This document shows, one piece after another, positions 10,517 to 19,793 of a stretch of 64,000 bases of DNA. The DNA is from Paenirhizobium daejeonense (GTDB lineage Bacteria > Pseudomonadota > Alphaproteobacteria > Rhizobiales > Rhizobiaceae). The stretch's first letter is position 1, and every line of letters starts with the position of its first letter. Position numbers and translations under genes: made by a program. Where the stretch lies: the NCBI RefSeq assembly GCF_014280875.1, contig NZ_JACLAL010000004.1:62001-126000 (forward strand), written 5' to 3'. Under the pieces are notes generated by a model, which saw nothing but the letters and a program-made list of their open reading frames with translations, made no database searches and was not told where the DNA came from.

Positions 10517-10528
10517 GTTTTTCAGGGT

Positions 10529-10564
10529 AAGGACACGCGCCAATCCATGGGCGTGTCCTTTTCT
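10529..10564 (+). terminator. second, tandem terminator hairpin
   Basis: AAGGACACGC (10529-10538) pairs perfectly with GCGTGTCCTT (10551-10560), followed by further T on the plus strand. It stands between the candidate small RNA and the convergent M20 peptidase gene. In the minus direction it lacks a T-run and would serve that gene less well. Confidence 0.7.
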
Positions 10565-10569
10565 CGTCC

Positions 10570-11961
10570 TTAGCGCGCGGCGAGAGCGTCGAGAATGCGG
10601 ATCCACGAGCGGATGCCCTTGTGGAACGACTGCAGTTCGTACTTCTCGTTCGGCGAATGGATGCGGTCGTCGGTCAGTCCGAAGCCGACCAACAGGGAAT
10701 CCATGCCGAGCATCTTCTGGAAATCGCCGACAATCGGGATCGAGCCGCCCATGCCGATGACGACGGCGGGCTTCGGCCATTCTTCGGAAAGCGCGTTCTT
10801 TGCCTTCGTCAGCACCGGCGAATCGTAGGAAAGCTGGATGGCCGGCGAGCCGCCATGCGGGTGGAACTCGACCGAGCAATCGGCCGGAAGCTTCGAGCGC
10901 ACATAGGCGCGGAAACTCTCGCGGATCTTCGCCGGGTCCTGATCGCCGACGAGGCGGAAGGAAACCTTGGCGGAAGCCTGCGCCGCGATCACCGTCTTGA
11001 AGCCTTCGCCGGTATAGCCGCCGGTGATCCCGTTGACCTCGGCTGTCGGCCGCGCCCAGGTAAGTTCGAGGACCGAACGCCCCCTCTCGCCGGCGGGAAC
11101 CGAAAGGCCGACCTCGCCGAGAAAGCTCTCCGCCGTCCGGCCGAGCGTTTCCCAGGAGGCCTTGATGTTGGCCGGGGTTTCTTCGACGCCTTCATAAAAG
11201 CCGGGAAGGGTGATGCGGCCCGTTTCGTCATGCAGGCCGGCGAGAATGTCGACCAGGATATGGATCGGGTTTGCGGCCGCGCCGCCGAAAAGGCCGGAAT
11301 GCAGGTCGCGGTCGGCTGCGGTGATGACGATTTCCTCGCCGACCAGTCCGCGCAGGGCGGCGGCGATGGCCGGCGTTTCCCGGTCCCACATGCTCGTGTC
11401 GCAGACCAGCGCGAAATCGGCCTTCAGTTCCTTCTCGTTGGCGGTGAGGAAAGGCTTGAGCGACGGAGAGCCCGATTCTTCCTCGCCTTCGAACAGGATG
11501 GTGATGTTGATCGGCAGGCTGCCGTTCACCTCCTTGTAGGCGCGGCATGCCTCGACGAAGGTCATGAGCTGGCCCTTGTCGTCGGCGGTGCCGCGGCCGG
11601 TGATGATCTTGCGGCCGGGCTCGATCTCCTTGATCGCCGGTGCAAAGGGATCGTTTTCCCAGAGGTTCAGCGGGTCGACCGGCTGCACGTCGTAATGGCC
11701 GTAGAAAAGGGCATGCGGCGCGCCAGCGGATGCGGCGGCCTGATGGGCGACCACCATCGGATGGCCGGGCGTGTCGCGTACCGACGCCTCGAAACCGATC
11801 GAGACGAGATCCGCCACCAGCCATTCCGCAGCCTTGCGGCACTCGGCCTTGTAGGCTGGATCGGTGGAGATCGAACGGATTTTCACGAGGTCGAAGAGAC
11901 GGTCCAGGCTCTGCGGAAGGGCCTTGTCGGCGCTGGCGAGAACGGCTGAAATATCGGTCAT
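10570..11961 (-). CDS. M20-family metallopeptidase (ArgE/DapE/CPG2-like dipeptidase)
   Basis: The 463-residue protein is a zinc hydrolase of the M20 family. Visible motifs are the metal-binding HYDVQPVDP near residue 90, the catalytic and metal glutamates in FEGEEESGSPS near 155, and CDTSMWDRE near 190, followed by the lid/dimerisation domain. Members cleave dipeptides or N-acyl amino acids; the substrate is not predictable. The ATG at 11961 (MTDISAVLASADKALPQSL) is preferred over an upstream in-frame start at 12006, because homologous proteins begin near it. It is a single-gene unit. Confidence 0.9.
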   Translation of the reverse strand: MTDISAVLASADKALPQSLDRLFDLVKIRSISTDPAYKAECRKAAEWLVADLVSIGFEASVRDTPGHPMVVAHQAAASAGAPHALFYGHYDVQPVDPLNLWENDPFAPAIKEIEPGRKIITGRGTADDKGQLMTFVEACRAYKEVNGSLPINITILFEGEEESGSPSLKPFLTANEKELKADFALVCDTSMWDRETPAIAAALRGLVGEEIVITAADRDLHSGLFGGAAANPIHILVDILAGLHDETGRITLPGFYEGVEETPANIKASWETLGRTAESFLGEVGLSVPAGERGRSVLELTWARPTAEVNGITGGYTGEGFKTVIAAQASAKVSFRLVGDQDPAKIRESFRAYVRSKLPADCSVEFHPHGGSPAIQLSYDSPVLTKAKNALSEEWPKPAVVIGMGGSIPIVGDFQKMLGMDSLLVGFGLTDDRIHSPNEKYELQSFHKGIRSWIRILDALAAR

Positions 11962-12041
11962 GGCAATTGTCCTGCACGGTTCAAATCGAGCGGGACGATA
12001 GATCAAAGGCGCGCCGGTTTCGACCCGCAGAACAGGATATT

Positions 12042-12479
12042 TTACGGATCGAGCCTGCGGGCGTTGTCGATGGCCCGGCGGATGTATTCCAGCATCAGTT
12101 CTTTTTCGAACCTGCGGAAGCCTTCAAACAGCGCCTCGTCCGCCTCGGTCGCAGCTTCCAGCGCCTCGCTTTTCAAGCCGCGCGCCTTGTCCGTCAGGAA
12201 GATCAGCTGCGCCCGCCTGTCCTGCGGATGTGGCCTGCGTTCGATCAAGCCGTCCCGCTCCATCCTCGCCAGCGTGTTCGCCATCGTCGCCTGTTCGACG
12301 TCGACTCGGTCGAGAAGCTGACGCTGGGTCAGGCCTTCCTCGTTCCAGAGTTCGATCAGGATGGGAAACTGTCCGGCGGAGAAGCCAAGCTTTGCCGCCC
12401 GGCTCTGGAGCGCGCGGGAGAAGCCGCGGGCAAGCTGGGCGGTGAGGTAGGTGGCGGAAGCCGAGCGATCAAAAGCCAT
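12042..12479 (-). CDS. MarR-family transcriptional regulator
   Basis: The 145-residue protein has the MarR winged helix: AQLARGFSRALQSRAAKLGFSA, the recognition helix region GLTQRQLLDRVDVEQATMANTLARMERDGLIERR, and the wing with DRRAQLIFLT. The target and ligand are unknown. The frame is open up to 12623, but that extension runs through a structured RNA gene, so the ATG at 12479 (MAFDRSASATYL) is chosen. A GAGGAG lies about 27 bases upstream, too far for a normal ribosome binding site. It stands next to the polA-linked small RNA. Confidence 0.87.
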   Translation of the reverse strand: MAFDRSASATYLTAQLARGFSRALQSRAAKLGFSAGQFPILIELWNEEGLTQRQLLDRVDVEQATMANTLARMERDGLIERRPHPQDRRAQLIFLTDKARGLKSEALEAATEADEALFEGFRRFEKELMLEYIRRAIDNARRLDP

Positions 12480-12594
12480 GACAAATCGATAGGCGCGTTT
12501 TGCCGTCTCCTCAAGATAAATCGCAGGCGATGTATCGTTTCGATTGATGTTTTTTGGATGACGCGGTGGATGCTTCGATCGGGCGGAAACGACG

Positions 12595-12735
12595 AAGCCG
12601 CCGTGGCTGGAGGCGGATGCCACGGCGGCTTCTCGAAAAGAGGGACAAAGGCCCGGAGAGGGGGGATAAGGCCTTTGTCCAAGTCTGAAGCGGCGGGGGA
12701 CGGGCCTCTTTCAGACTGCGGCGTGATCAGGCGCC
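12595..12735 (-). ncRNA. trans-acting small RNA resembling alpha-r7 (Smr7C)
   Basis: Three hairpins follow each other on the minus strand. The first pairs AGTCTGAA with TTCAGACT (12717 down to 12682). The second is a perfect 11-bp stem, GGACAAAGGCC/GGCCTTTGTCC (12680 to 12643). The third is a perfect 13-bp stem, AAGCCGCCGTGGC/GCCACGGCGGCTT (12631 to 12595). All loops are C-rich (CCCCCC, CCGCCTCC), suited to pairing with Shine-Dalgarno sequences. From memory, the alpha-r7 RNA Smr7C lies beside polA in Sinorhizobium; the resemblance is in location and layout, and I could not compare sequences. The 5' end is estimated, and the U-run after the last hairpin is poor. Confidence 0.7.
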
Positions 12736-12875
12736 GGTGACTATGAAATGATGGGCCGAATGTGGTTTTTCAAGGGAAGCCGGGATTACAAATTTGTAAC
12801 GTTTCCGTGTTTAGGCTCCCGTTCGTTTTCGAACTTTATATGGACGCACTGGCCGCCCCGCGCTATCCATGCGCC

Positions 12876-15869
12876 ATGAAAAAAGGCGATCATCTCTTCC
12901 TCATCGACGGCTCGGGTTTCATCTTCCGGGCGTTCCACGCTTTGCCGCCGCTGACCCGCAAGTCTGATGGTCTGCCGGTCGGTGCCGTCTCGGGTTTCTG
13001 CAACATGCTGTGGAAGCTCCTGACGGATGCGCGCGATACCAGCGTCGGTGTCACGCCGACCCATCTGGCGGTCATTTTCGACTATTCGTCGAAGACCTTC
13101 CGCAAGGAACTCTATCCGGAATACAAGGCGAACCGTTCGGCGCCGCCGGAAGAGCTGGTGCCTCAGTTCGGCCTCATCCGCCAGGCGACCCGCGCCTTCA
13201 ACCTGCCCTGCATCGAGACCGAAGGTTTCGAGGCTGACGATATCATCGCCACTTACGCCCGCGCGGCGGAAGCGATCGGCGCCGACGTCACCATCGTTTC
13301 CTCCGACAAGGACCTGATGCAGCTGGTGACGACCAGCGTCCACATGTACGACAGCATGAAGGACAAGCAGATCGGCATTCCCGACGTCATCGAGAAATGG
13401 GGCGTGCCGCCGGAAAAGATGATCGACCTGCAGTCGCTGACCGGCGATTCGACCGACAACGTGCCCGGCATTCCGGGGATCGGGCCGAAGACGGCGGCGC
13501 AGTTGCTCGAAGAGTTCGGTGATCTCGACACGCTTCTTGCCCGCGCCGAGGAGATCAAGCAGGTAAAGCGTCGCGAAAACATCGTTGCCAATGCCGACCG
13601 CGCCCGCCTTTCACGTCAGTTGGTGACGTTGAAGACCGATGTGCCGCTAGACATGCCGCTCGACGCTCTGGTGCTGGAGAAGCAGGACGGGCCGAAGCTC
13701 ATCGGCTTCCTCAAGGCGATGGAATTCACCACGCTCACCCGTCGTGTCGCCGAAGCCTGCGACTGCGATGCCGGCGCGATCGAAGCCGCCCCGGTGCAGG
13801 TCGAACGCGGCGATGCCGCCCACGGTCCCGACGTCGATACGCAGGAAACGCCGTTGTCGGGTGAAGCCGGTGCCGTCGCATCGTCTTCCGCCCCGAAGCC
13901 GACGACTGTTTCCGTCACCACGGGAGATCCGACCCCCGCCGATCTCGCTGCCGCCCGCGCCGCCGCCTTTGCCGGCCAGAAGATCGACCACTCCGCCTAT
14001 GAGACGATCGGCGATCTCGCGGCGCTGGAGCGCTGGATTGCCGCCGCCCGCGAAACCGGCCTTGTCGCCTTCGATACGGAAACCACCTCGCTCGATCCGA
14101 TGCAGGCGGAATTCGTCGGCTTCTCGCTGGCGATTGCCGACAACACGCGTGCTCCCGGTTCGACCGATATTCGCGCCGCCTATGTGCCGCTCGGTCACAG
14201 GACCGGTGGGGAAGACCTGTTTAGCGATGGGTTGAAGCTAGCCGAGGGCCAGATCCCGATGCAGGAGGCGCTGGCCGCCCTGAAGGAGCTGCTGGAAGAT
14301 CCCTCCATTCTCAAGGTCGCGCAGAACCTCAAATACGATTACCTGCTGATGAGACGTTACGGCATCGTCATCCAGGGCTTCGACGACACCATGCTGATTT
14401 CCTACGTGCTCGATGCGGGCAAGTCGAACCACGGCATGGACGGCCTTTCCGAACGCTGGCTCGGCCATACACCGATTGCATACAAGGACGTGGCCGGCAG
14501 CGGCAAGTCGTCGGTGACCTTTGACCGTGTGGCCATCGACAAGGCGACGGCCTACGCGGCCGAGGACGCCGATGTCACGCTTCGGCTGTGGATGGTGCTG
14601 AAACCCCGTCTCGCCGCAGAACAGCTGACCCGTATCTATGAGCGGCTGGAACGGCCGCTGGTGCCGGTGCTTGCCGACATGGAAGAGCGCGGCATCACCA
14701 TCGACCGGCAGATCCTGTCGCGGCTTTCGGGTGAGCTTGCCCAGAAGGCGGCTGCCTTCGAGGATGAGATCTACGAACTCGCCGGCGAACGTTTCAATAT
14801 CGGCTCGCCAAAGCAACTCGGCGATATCCTGTTCGGCAGGATGGGTTTGTCCGGCGGCTCCAAGACCAAGACTGGCCAGTGGTCCACTTCGGCGCAGGTG
14901 CTGGAAGACCTGGCTGCCGAAGGCGCACCGCTGCCGCGCAAGATCGTCGATTGGCGCCAGCTCACCAAGCTTAAATCCACCTATACCGATGCGCTTCCGG
15001 GCTATGTGCATCCGGAAACGAAGCGTGTTCACACCAGTTATTCGCTGGCGGCGACGACAACGGGCCGTCTCTCCTCGTCCGAGCCCAACCTGCAGAACAT
15101 TCCGGTTCGTACGGCAGAAGGTCGCAAGATCCGCACCGCCTTCATCGCCTCGCAGGGCCACAAGCTGCTTTCCGCCGACTACAGCCAGATCGAGCTTCGC
15201 GTGCTCGCCCATGTGGCGGATATCCCGCAACTGCGTCAGGCATTTGCGGATGGCATCGACATTCACGCGATGACGGCGTCCGAAATGTTCGGCGTTCCGG
15301 TCGAGGGCATGCCGTCGGAGGTCCGTCGCCGCGCCAAGGCGATCAACTTCGGTATCATCTACGGTATCTCCGCCTTCGGTCTCGCCAACCAGCTCGGCAT
15401 CGAGCGTTCCGAGGCCGGGGATTACATCAAGAAGTATTTCGAGCGTTTCCCCGGCATCCGGGATTACATGGACAGCACCAAGGCGTTTGCCCGCGAGCAT
15501 GGTTATGTCGAGACGATCTTTGGACGTCGCGCTCATTACCCCGAGATCAAGTCGTCCAACCCGTCCATGCGTGCCTTCAACGAACGCGCCGCGATCAACG
15601 CCCCGATCCAGGGCTCCGCCGCGGATATCATCCGCCGGGCGATGATCCAGATCGAACCGGTGCTGGCCAAGGCCGGATTGGGTGAAAAGGTTCGCATGCT
15701 GCTGCAGGTGCATGACGAACTGATCTTCGAGGTGGAGGATGAGGCGGTCGATGCCGCCATGCCGATCATCGTCGAAACCATGGAGCATGCCTCCATGCCG
15801 GCGGTTGCCATGCGCGTTCCGCTCAAGGTCGATGCCCGCGCCGCCTTGAACTGGGACGAGGCCCACTGA
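12876..15869 (+). CDS. polA: DNA polymerase I
   Basis: The 997-residue enzyme has all three domains. The N-terminal 5'-3' exonuclease begins LFLIDGSGFIFRAFHALPPL and includes the EGFEADDIIAT and SSDKDLMQLV metal sites. The 3'-5' proofreading domain is intact, with FDTETTSLDP, NLKYDYLLM and YAAEDADVTLR. The polymerase domain has motif A DYSQIELRVLAH, motif B RRAKAINFGIIYG and motif C VHDEL. A Pro/Ala-rich linker separates the nuclease domains. The frame opens at 12762; the ATG at 12876 (MKKGDHLFLID) gives the family N-terminus, with an alternative at 12840. It acts in Okazaki fragment processing and repair. Confidence 0.97.
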   Translation: MKKGDHLFLIDGSGFIFRAFHALPPLTRKSDGLPVGAVSGFCNMLWKLLTDARDTSVGVTPTHLAVIFDYSSKTFRKELYPEYKANRSAPPEELVPQFGLIRQATRAFNLPCIETEGFEADDIIATYARAAEAIGADVTIVSSDKDLMQLVTTSVHMYDSMKDKQIGIPDVIEKWGVPPEKMIDLQSLTGDSTDNVPGIPGIGPKTAAQLLEEFGDLDTLLARAEEIKQVKRRENIVANADRARLSRQLVTLKTDVPLDMPLDALVLEKQDGPKLIGFLKAMEFTTLTRRVAEACDCDAGAIEAAPVQVERGDAAHGPDVDTQETPLSGEAGAVASSSAPKPTTVSVTTGDPTPADLAAARAAAFAGQKIDHSAYETIGDLAALERWIAAARETGLVAFDTETTSLDPMQAEFVGFSLAIADNTRAPGSTDIRAAYVPLGHRTGGEDLFSDGLKLAEGQIPMQEALAALKELLEDPSILKVAQNLKYDYLLMRRYGIVIQGFDDTMLISYVLDAGKSNHGMDGLSERWLGHTPIAYKDVAGSGKSSVTFDRVAIDKATAYAAEDADVTLRLWMVLKPRLAAEQLTRIYERLERPLVPVLADMEERGITIDRQILSRLSGELAQKAAAFEDEIYELAGERFNIGSPKQLGDILFGRMGLSGGSKTKTGQWSTSAQVLEDLAAEGAPLPRKIVDWRQLTKLKSTYTDALPGYVHPETKRVHTSYSLAATTTGRLSSSEPNLQNIPVRTAEGRKIRTAFIASQGHKLLSADYSQIELRVLAHVADIPQLRQAFADGIDIHAMTASEMFGVPVEGMPSEVRRRAKAINFGIIYGISAFGLANQLGIERSEAGDYIKKYFERFPGIRDYMDSTKAFAREHGYVETIFGRRAHYPEIKSSNPSMRAFNERAAINAPIQGSAADIIRRAMIQIEPVLAKAGLGEKVRMLLQVHDELIFEVEDEAVDAAMPIIVETMEHASMPAVAMRVPLKVDARAALNWDEAH

Positions 15870-15899
15870 TCGGCTCCCGCCTTCTGGCGGTTGCCGTCG

Positions 15900-16823
15900 T
15901 CAGAAGCGCCCGTTTCGCGCTTCCACGTGGTTGCGGATCGTCTGTTTCATCAGTGTGAGCGCGGCACTCGGCTCGACGCTTGCGGGCGTCGTGAGGCCGA
16001 CGGCGCCGCGGGTTTCTCCCATGTCGATCTCAAGCTCCACCAGACGGCCGCTCGACAGGTCGTCGGCGACCACGCCGCGCGAGATGAACCACACCCCGTT
16101 ATGCCGCGAGACGAAGGCGCGGCCGAAGGAGTCAGACACGGTTTCCACCGTGTTGGGCAGCTCGGGAATGCCGTTGGTCAGAAGTAGCCTGTCGACGAAG
16201 GGGCGGATGACCGATCCCGCCGTCGGCATCAGAACGGTATAGTTGGCGAGCGCGCCGAGCGTGAAATTGCGCCGGACCGCCAGCGGATGGTCGGGCGAAA
16301 CGATGATGGCGACCTCCTCGCTGAAAAGCGGTTCGAAGATCAGCCCCGTCATTCGCTCGGGCGCCGCCAGTCGTCCGACCACGAGGTCGAGTTCTCCGAG
16401 CCTCAGCGAATCCAGCAGGAAGCGGTTTTCGCCCGAGACGATGGTGACGTGGGTCCCGGTGCCGATCGCCAGAAAATCCGCCAGCGCATCCGGCATGAAG
16501 GTGGCGGAGGTGGTTGGCAGCGTGCCGATCCTCAACGGCGGCCCGCCGGATGCGCGCGCCTGCGCAAGCGAGTCCATACCGCGCTGGACGGCGGCGAGGC
16601 TTTCGCCGGCGTGTTTCAGAAACACCTCGCCGAAATGCGAGATCCGGATGCCGCGGCCTTCCTTTTCGAAAAGCGCTACGCCGAGGACCTCTTCAAGCTC
16701 GCGTATGGTGCGCGTCACGGCGGGCTGCGTGATCGCCAATGCATCGGCGGCCTTGCCCACGCTTCGCTGGCGTGCCACCTCAAGAAAGGTTTGCAAATGC
16801 CGGAATTTGATCCGCTGGTCCAT
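15900..16823 (-). CDS. pcaQ: LysR-type regulator PcaQ
   Basis: PcaQ activates the divergent pca operon in response to beta-carboxy-cis,cis-muconate and gamma-carboxymuconolactone. The 307-residue protein has the LysR helix-turn-helix at residues 5-60 (FRHLQTFLEVARQRSVGKAADALAITQPAVTRTIRELEE) and a substrate-binding domain starting LRIGTLPT. The ATG at 16823 (MDQRIKFRHLQTFLE) matches the LysR opening better than the in-frame start at 16865. Identification as PcaQ rests on its position next to pcaD. The ATAACC half-site expected for PcaQ occurs once in the gap (16839-16844, minus), without a clear second half. Confidence 0.9.
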   Translation of the reverse strand: MDQRIKFRHLQTFLEVARQRSVGKAADALAITQPAVTRTIRELEEVLGVALFEKEGRGIRISHFGEVFLKHAGESLAAVQRGMDSLAQARASGGPPLRIGTLPTTSATFMPDALADFLAIGTGTHVTIVSGENRFLLDSLRLGELDLVVGRLAAPERMTGLIFEPLFSEEVAIIVSPDHPLAVRRNFTLGALANYTVLMPTAGSVIRPFVDRLLLTNGIPELPNTVETVSDSFGRAFVSRHNGVWFISRGVVADDLSSGRLVELEIDMGETRGAVGLTTPASVEPSAALTLMKQTIRNHVEARNGRF

Positions 16824-16918
16824 GAAACATGCCGAAATGGTTATGGTTTTTGCCTCAGATATCATTTTTCCTATCGAAAATCATCGTCTAATTTCCAGCC
16901 CAGGTGAGGAGAAACACC

Positions 16919-17707
16919 ATGGCATTCGCCACTATCAACGGAATCACGGTCCACTACGAACTGCTCGGCGATGTCGATGCGAAGAACCTCGTCGTATTCT
17001 CGAATTCGCTTGGCACCGATTTCCGTATCTGGCTCCCCGTCTTCGACGAACTCGTCGATGATGTCTCGGTCCTGCTCTACGATTCCCGCGGTCATGGACT
17101 GACGGGCGGCGCCGACAAGCCGTTCGGCATGGATGATCTCGTCGATGATCTCATTGCCCTCGTCGACCATGTCGGTATCAAGCGCGCCGTCTTCTGTGGC
17201 CTTTCCGTGGGCGGCATCATTTGCCAGGGCCTCTGGAAGAAGCGCCCGGACCTCGTCAGGAAGCTTGTGCTGTGCGACACCGCGCCGAAGATCGGCACTG
17301 CGGAAGCCTGGAGCGCCCGCATCGAGGCCGTCAAGGCGAACGGGCTCGAAAGTATCGCCGACGCCGTCATGGAGCGCTGGTTCACGCCCGACTTCCATCA
17401 GGAACGGGTAGAGGATCTCGCAGGCTATCGGCTGATGATGATGCGCCAGCCGGCCGAAGGCTACAATTCCACCTGCGGTGCGATCCGCGATACCGATTTT
17501 TCCGACGTGCTGCCGACCATCACCGTCCCGACGCTCGTCGTCGTCGGCGATCAGGATGGCTCGACCCCGCCGGAACTCGTCAAGGCAGCGGCGGGCCGGA
17601 TCCCCGGTGCACGTTTTGAAATCATCGAAGGCTGCGGCCACATCCCCTGCGTCGAGCAGCCGGAACAGCTGGCAGCCCTTTTGCAGCCCTTTGTCAGGAA
17701 GGCATGA
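16919..17707 (+). CDS. pcaD: 3-oxoadipate enol-lactonase
   Basis: PcaD hydrolyses beta-ketoadipate enol-lactone to beta-ketoadipate. The 262-residue alpha/beta hydrolase has the oxyanion segment FSNSLGTDFRIW, the nucleophile elbow GLSVGGI near residue 98, an acid after VVVGDQD, and the catalytic histidine in GCGHIPCVEQ. The ATG at 16919 follows AGGTGAGGAG. It is first in the pcaDCHG operon and divergent from pcaQ; the next gene starts 7 bp after its stop. Confidence 0.95.
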   Translation: MAFATINGITVHYELLGDVDAKNLVVFSNSLGTDFRIWLPVFDELVDDVSVLLYDSRGHGLTGGADKPFGMDDLVDDLIALVDHVGIKRAVFCGLSVGGIICQGLWKKRPDLVRKLVLCDTAPKIGTAEAWSARIEAVKANGLESIADAVMERWFTPDFHQERVEDLAGYRLMMMRQPAEGYNSTCGAIRDTDFSDVLPTITVPTLVVVGDQDGSTPPELVKAAAGRIPGARFEIIEGCGHIPCVEQPEQLAALLQPFVRKA

Positions 17708-17714
17708 AGCGAAC

Positions 17715-18868
<1,154 letters not shown>

Positions 18869-18869
18869 C

Positions 18870-19487
18870 ATGGTTCAGCCGCTCGGTTATCTCAGGGAAT
18901 CCGCCTCCCAGACGGCAGGTCCTTACGTTCATATCGGCTGCACGCCGAACTTTACCGGCATCCACGGCGTCTTCGAGACGGATCTGGGTTCCGGTCCTCT
19001 CGTCAACGACAAGACCAAGGGCGAGCGCATCACTGTCCGTGGTCGCGTGATCGACGGTTCCGGCACGCCGCTCAGGGATGCGCTGATCGAGATCTGGCAG
19101 GCCGACGCCGATGGCTTCTACCAAAGCCCATCGGAAACCCGCGGCACGGCAGACCCGAACTTCCTCGGCTGGGCGCGTTGTCCTGGTGACATGGCGACCG
19201 GCGAATACGTCTTCGAGACCATCAAGCCGGGCCGCGTGCCCTTCCGCGATGGCCGCCTCATGGCGCCGCACATCACCTTCTGGATTGTCGCGCGTGGCAT
19301 CAATATCGGTCTTCACACCCGCATGTATTTTGGTGACGAGGCCGAGGCGAATGCCGAGGATCCGGTTCTGGCGCGTATCGAGCACAAGGTCCGCGTGCCG
19401 ACCCTGATCGCAGAGCGCGAAGGCAATACCTACACTTTCGACATCTACCTTCAGGGCGAGAACGAAACGGTGTTCTTCGACATGTAA
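18870..19487 (+). CDS. pcaG: protocatechuate 3,4-dioxygenase alpha subunit
   Basis: PcaG is the alpha chain paired with PcaH; it shares the fold but lacks the iron ligands. The 205-residue sequence starts with QPLGYLRESASQTAGPYVHIG and has the typical GRVIDGSGTPLRDALIEIWQADADG strand block. The ATG at 18870 lies one base after the pcaH stop and has AAGGAGGGC upstream, so the earlier in-frame starts inside pcaH are rejected. It is the last gene before a hairpin and a repeat element. Confidence 0.97.
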   Translation: MVQPLGYLRESASQTAGPYVHIGCTPNFTGIHGVFETDLGSGPLVNDKTKGERITVRGRVIDGSGTPLRDALIEIWQADADGFYQSPSETRGTADPNFLGWARCPGDMATGEYVFETIKPGRVPFRDGRLMAPHITFWIVARGINIGLHTRMYFGDEAEANAEDPVLARIEHKVRVPTLIAEREGNTYTFDIYLQGENETVFFDM

Positions 19488-19518
19488 TGTCGAGGACATG
19501 TAATGTCGGGACGGAAAA

Positions 19519-19570
19519 CGGAGCGGGATCGGGCAGGCAGCATTTGCTGCCCGGTTGGAACTCCGCTCCG
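19519..19570 (+). terminator. hairpin after pcaG, possible terminator or processing site
   Basis: The outer stem CGGAGCGG/CCGCTCCG (19519-19526 with 19563-19570) encloses a perfect inner stem GGCAGCA-TT-TGCTGCC (19536-19551). No T-run follows, so it may protect the pcaDCHG mRNA 3' end rather than act as a true terminator. Confidence 0.45.
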
Positions 19571-19646
19571 GTCCTCAAATTCGGACGGCGCGCTTCCGGT
19601 GGGATCGCGCCGTCATCTGCATGTTTCGCCGGTCTTTCCTCCGGCC

Positions 19647-19748
19647 AGAGTATTCCCAGCAAAAGTGCGAAGCGGTTTTGCGTACGGAAATGCGTAAAAA
19701 CAAGAAGGTAGAGGGTTTTCGCGATTCGGAGAAAAGCGGAAACTCTCT
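19647..19748. repeat. interspersed palindromic repeat, copy 1
   Basis: This is one of two copies of a short mosaic element in the window. It begins AGAGTATTCCCAGC, continues with an AAAAGTGCGAAGCGGTTTTGCG block and a CGGAAATGCG block, and ends with an imperfect inverted copy of its start (GGAAACTCT). It fills the gap between pcaG and pcaB together with the hairpin before it. Similar elements are abundant between genes in Rhizobiaceae. The 3' boundary is approximate. Confidence 0.7.
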
Positions 19749-19793
19749 AAGAAATCGCCGAAACTATCATCAGCCATCGGAGCAAGCCTGATC

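Noticed and set aside
10621..11949. Plus-strand open frame of 442 codons opposite the M20 peptidase
   Set aside because: It is an antisense shadow of a gene with clear catalytic motifs, without a ribosome binding site or recognisable domain.
11976..11990. tRNA T-loop-like GGTTCAAATC
   Set aside because: The flanking five bases on each side do not pair, and no acceptor or anticodon stem can be formed.
16824..16918. Full PcaQ operator between pcaQ and pcaD
   Set aside because: Only one ATAACC half (minus strand, 16839-16844) is present; the second half at the expected N4 spacing is missing, so no operator was annotated.
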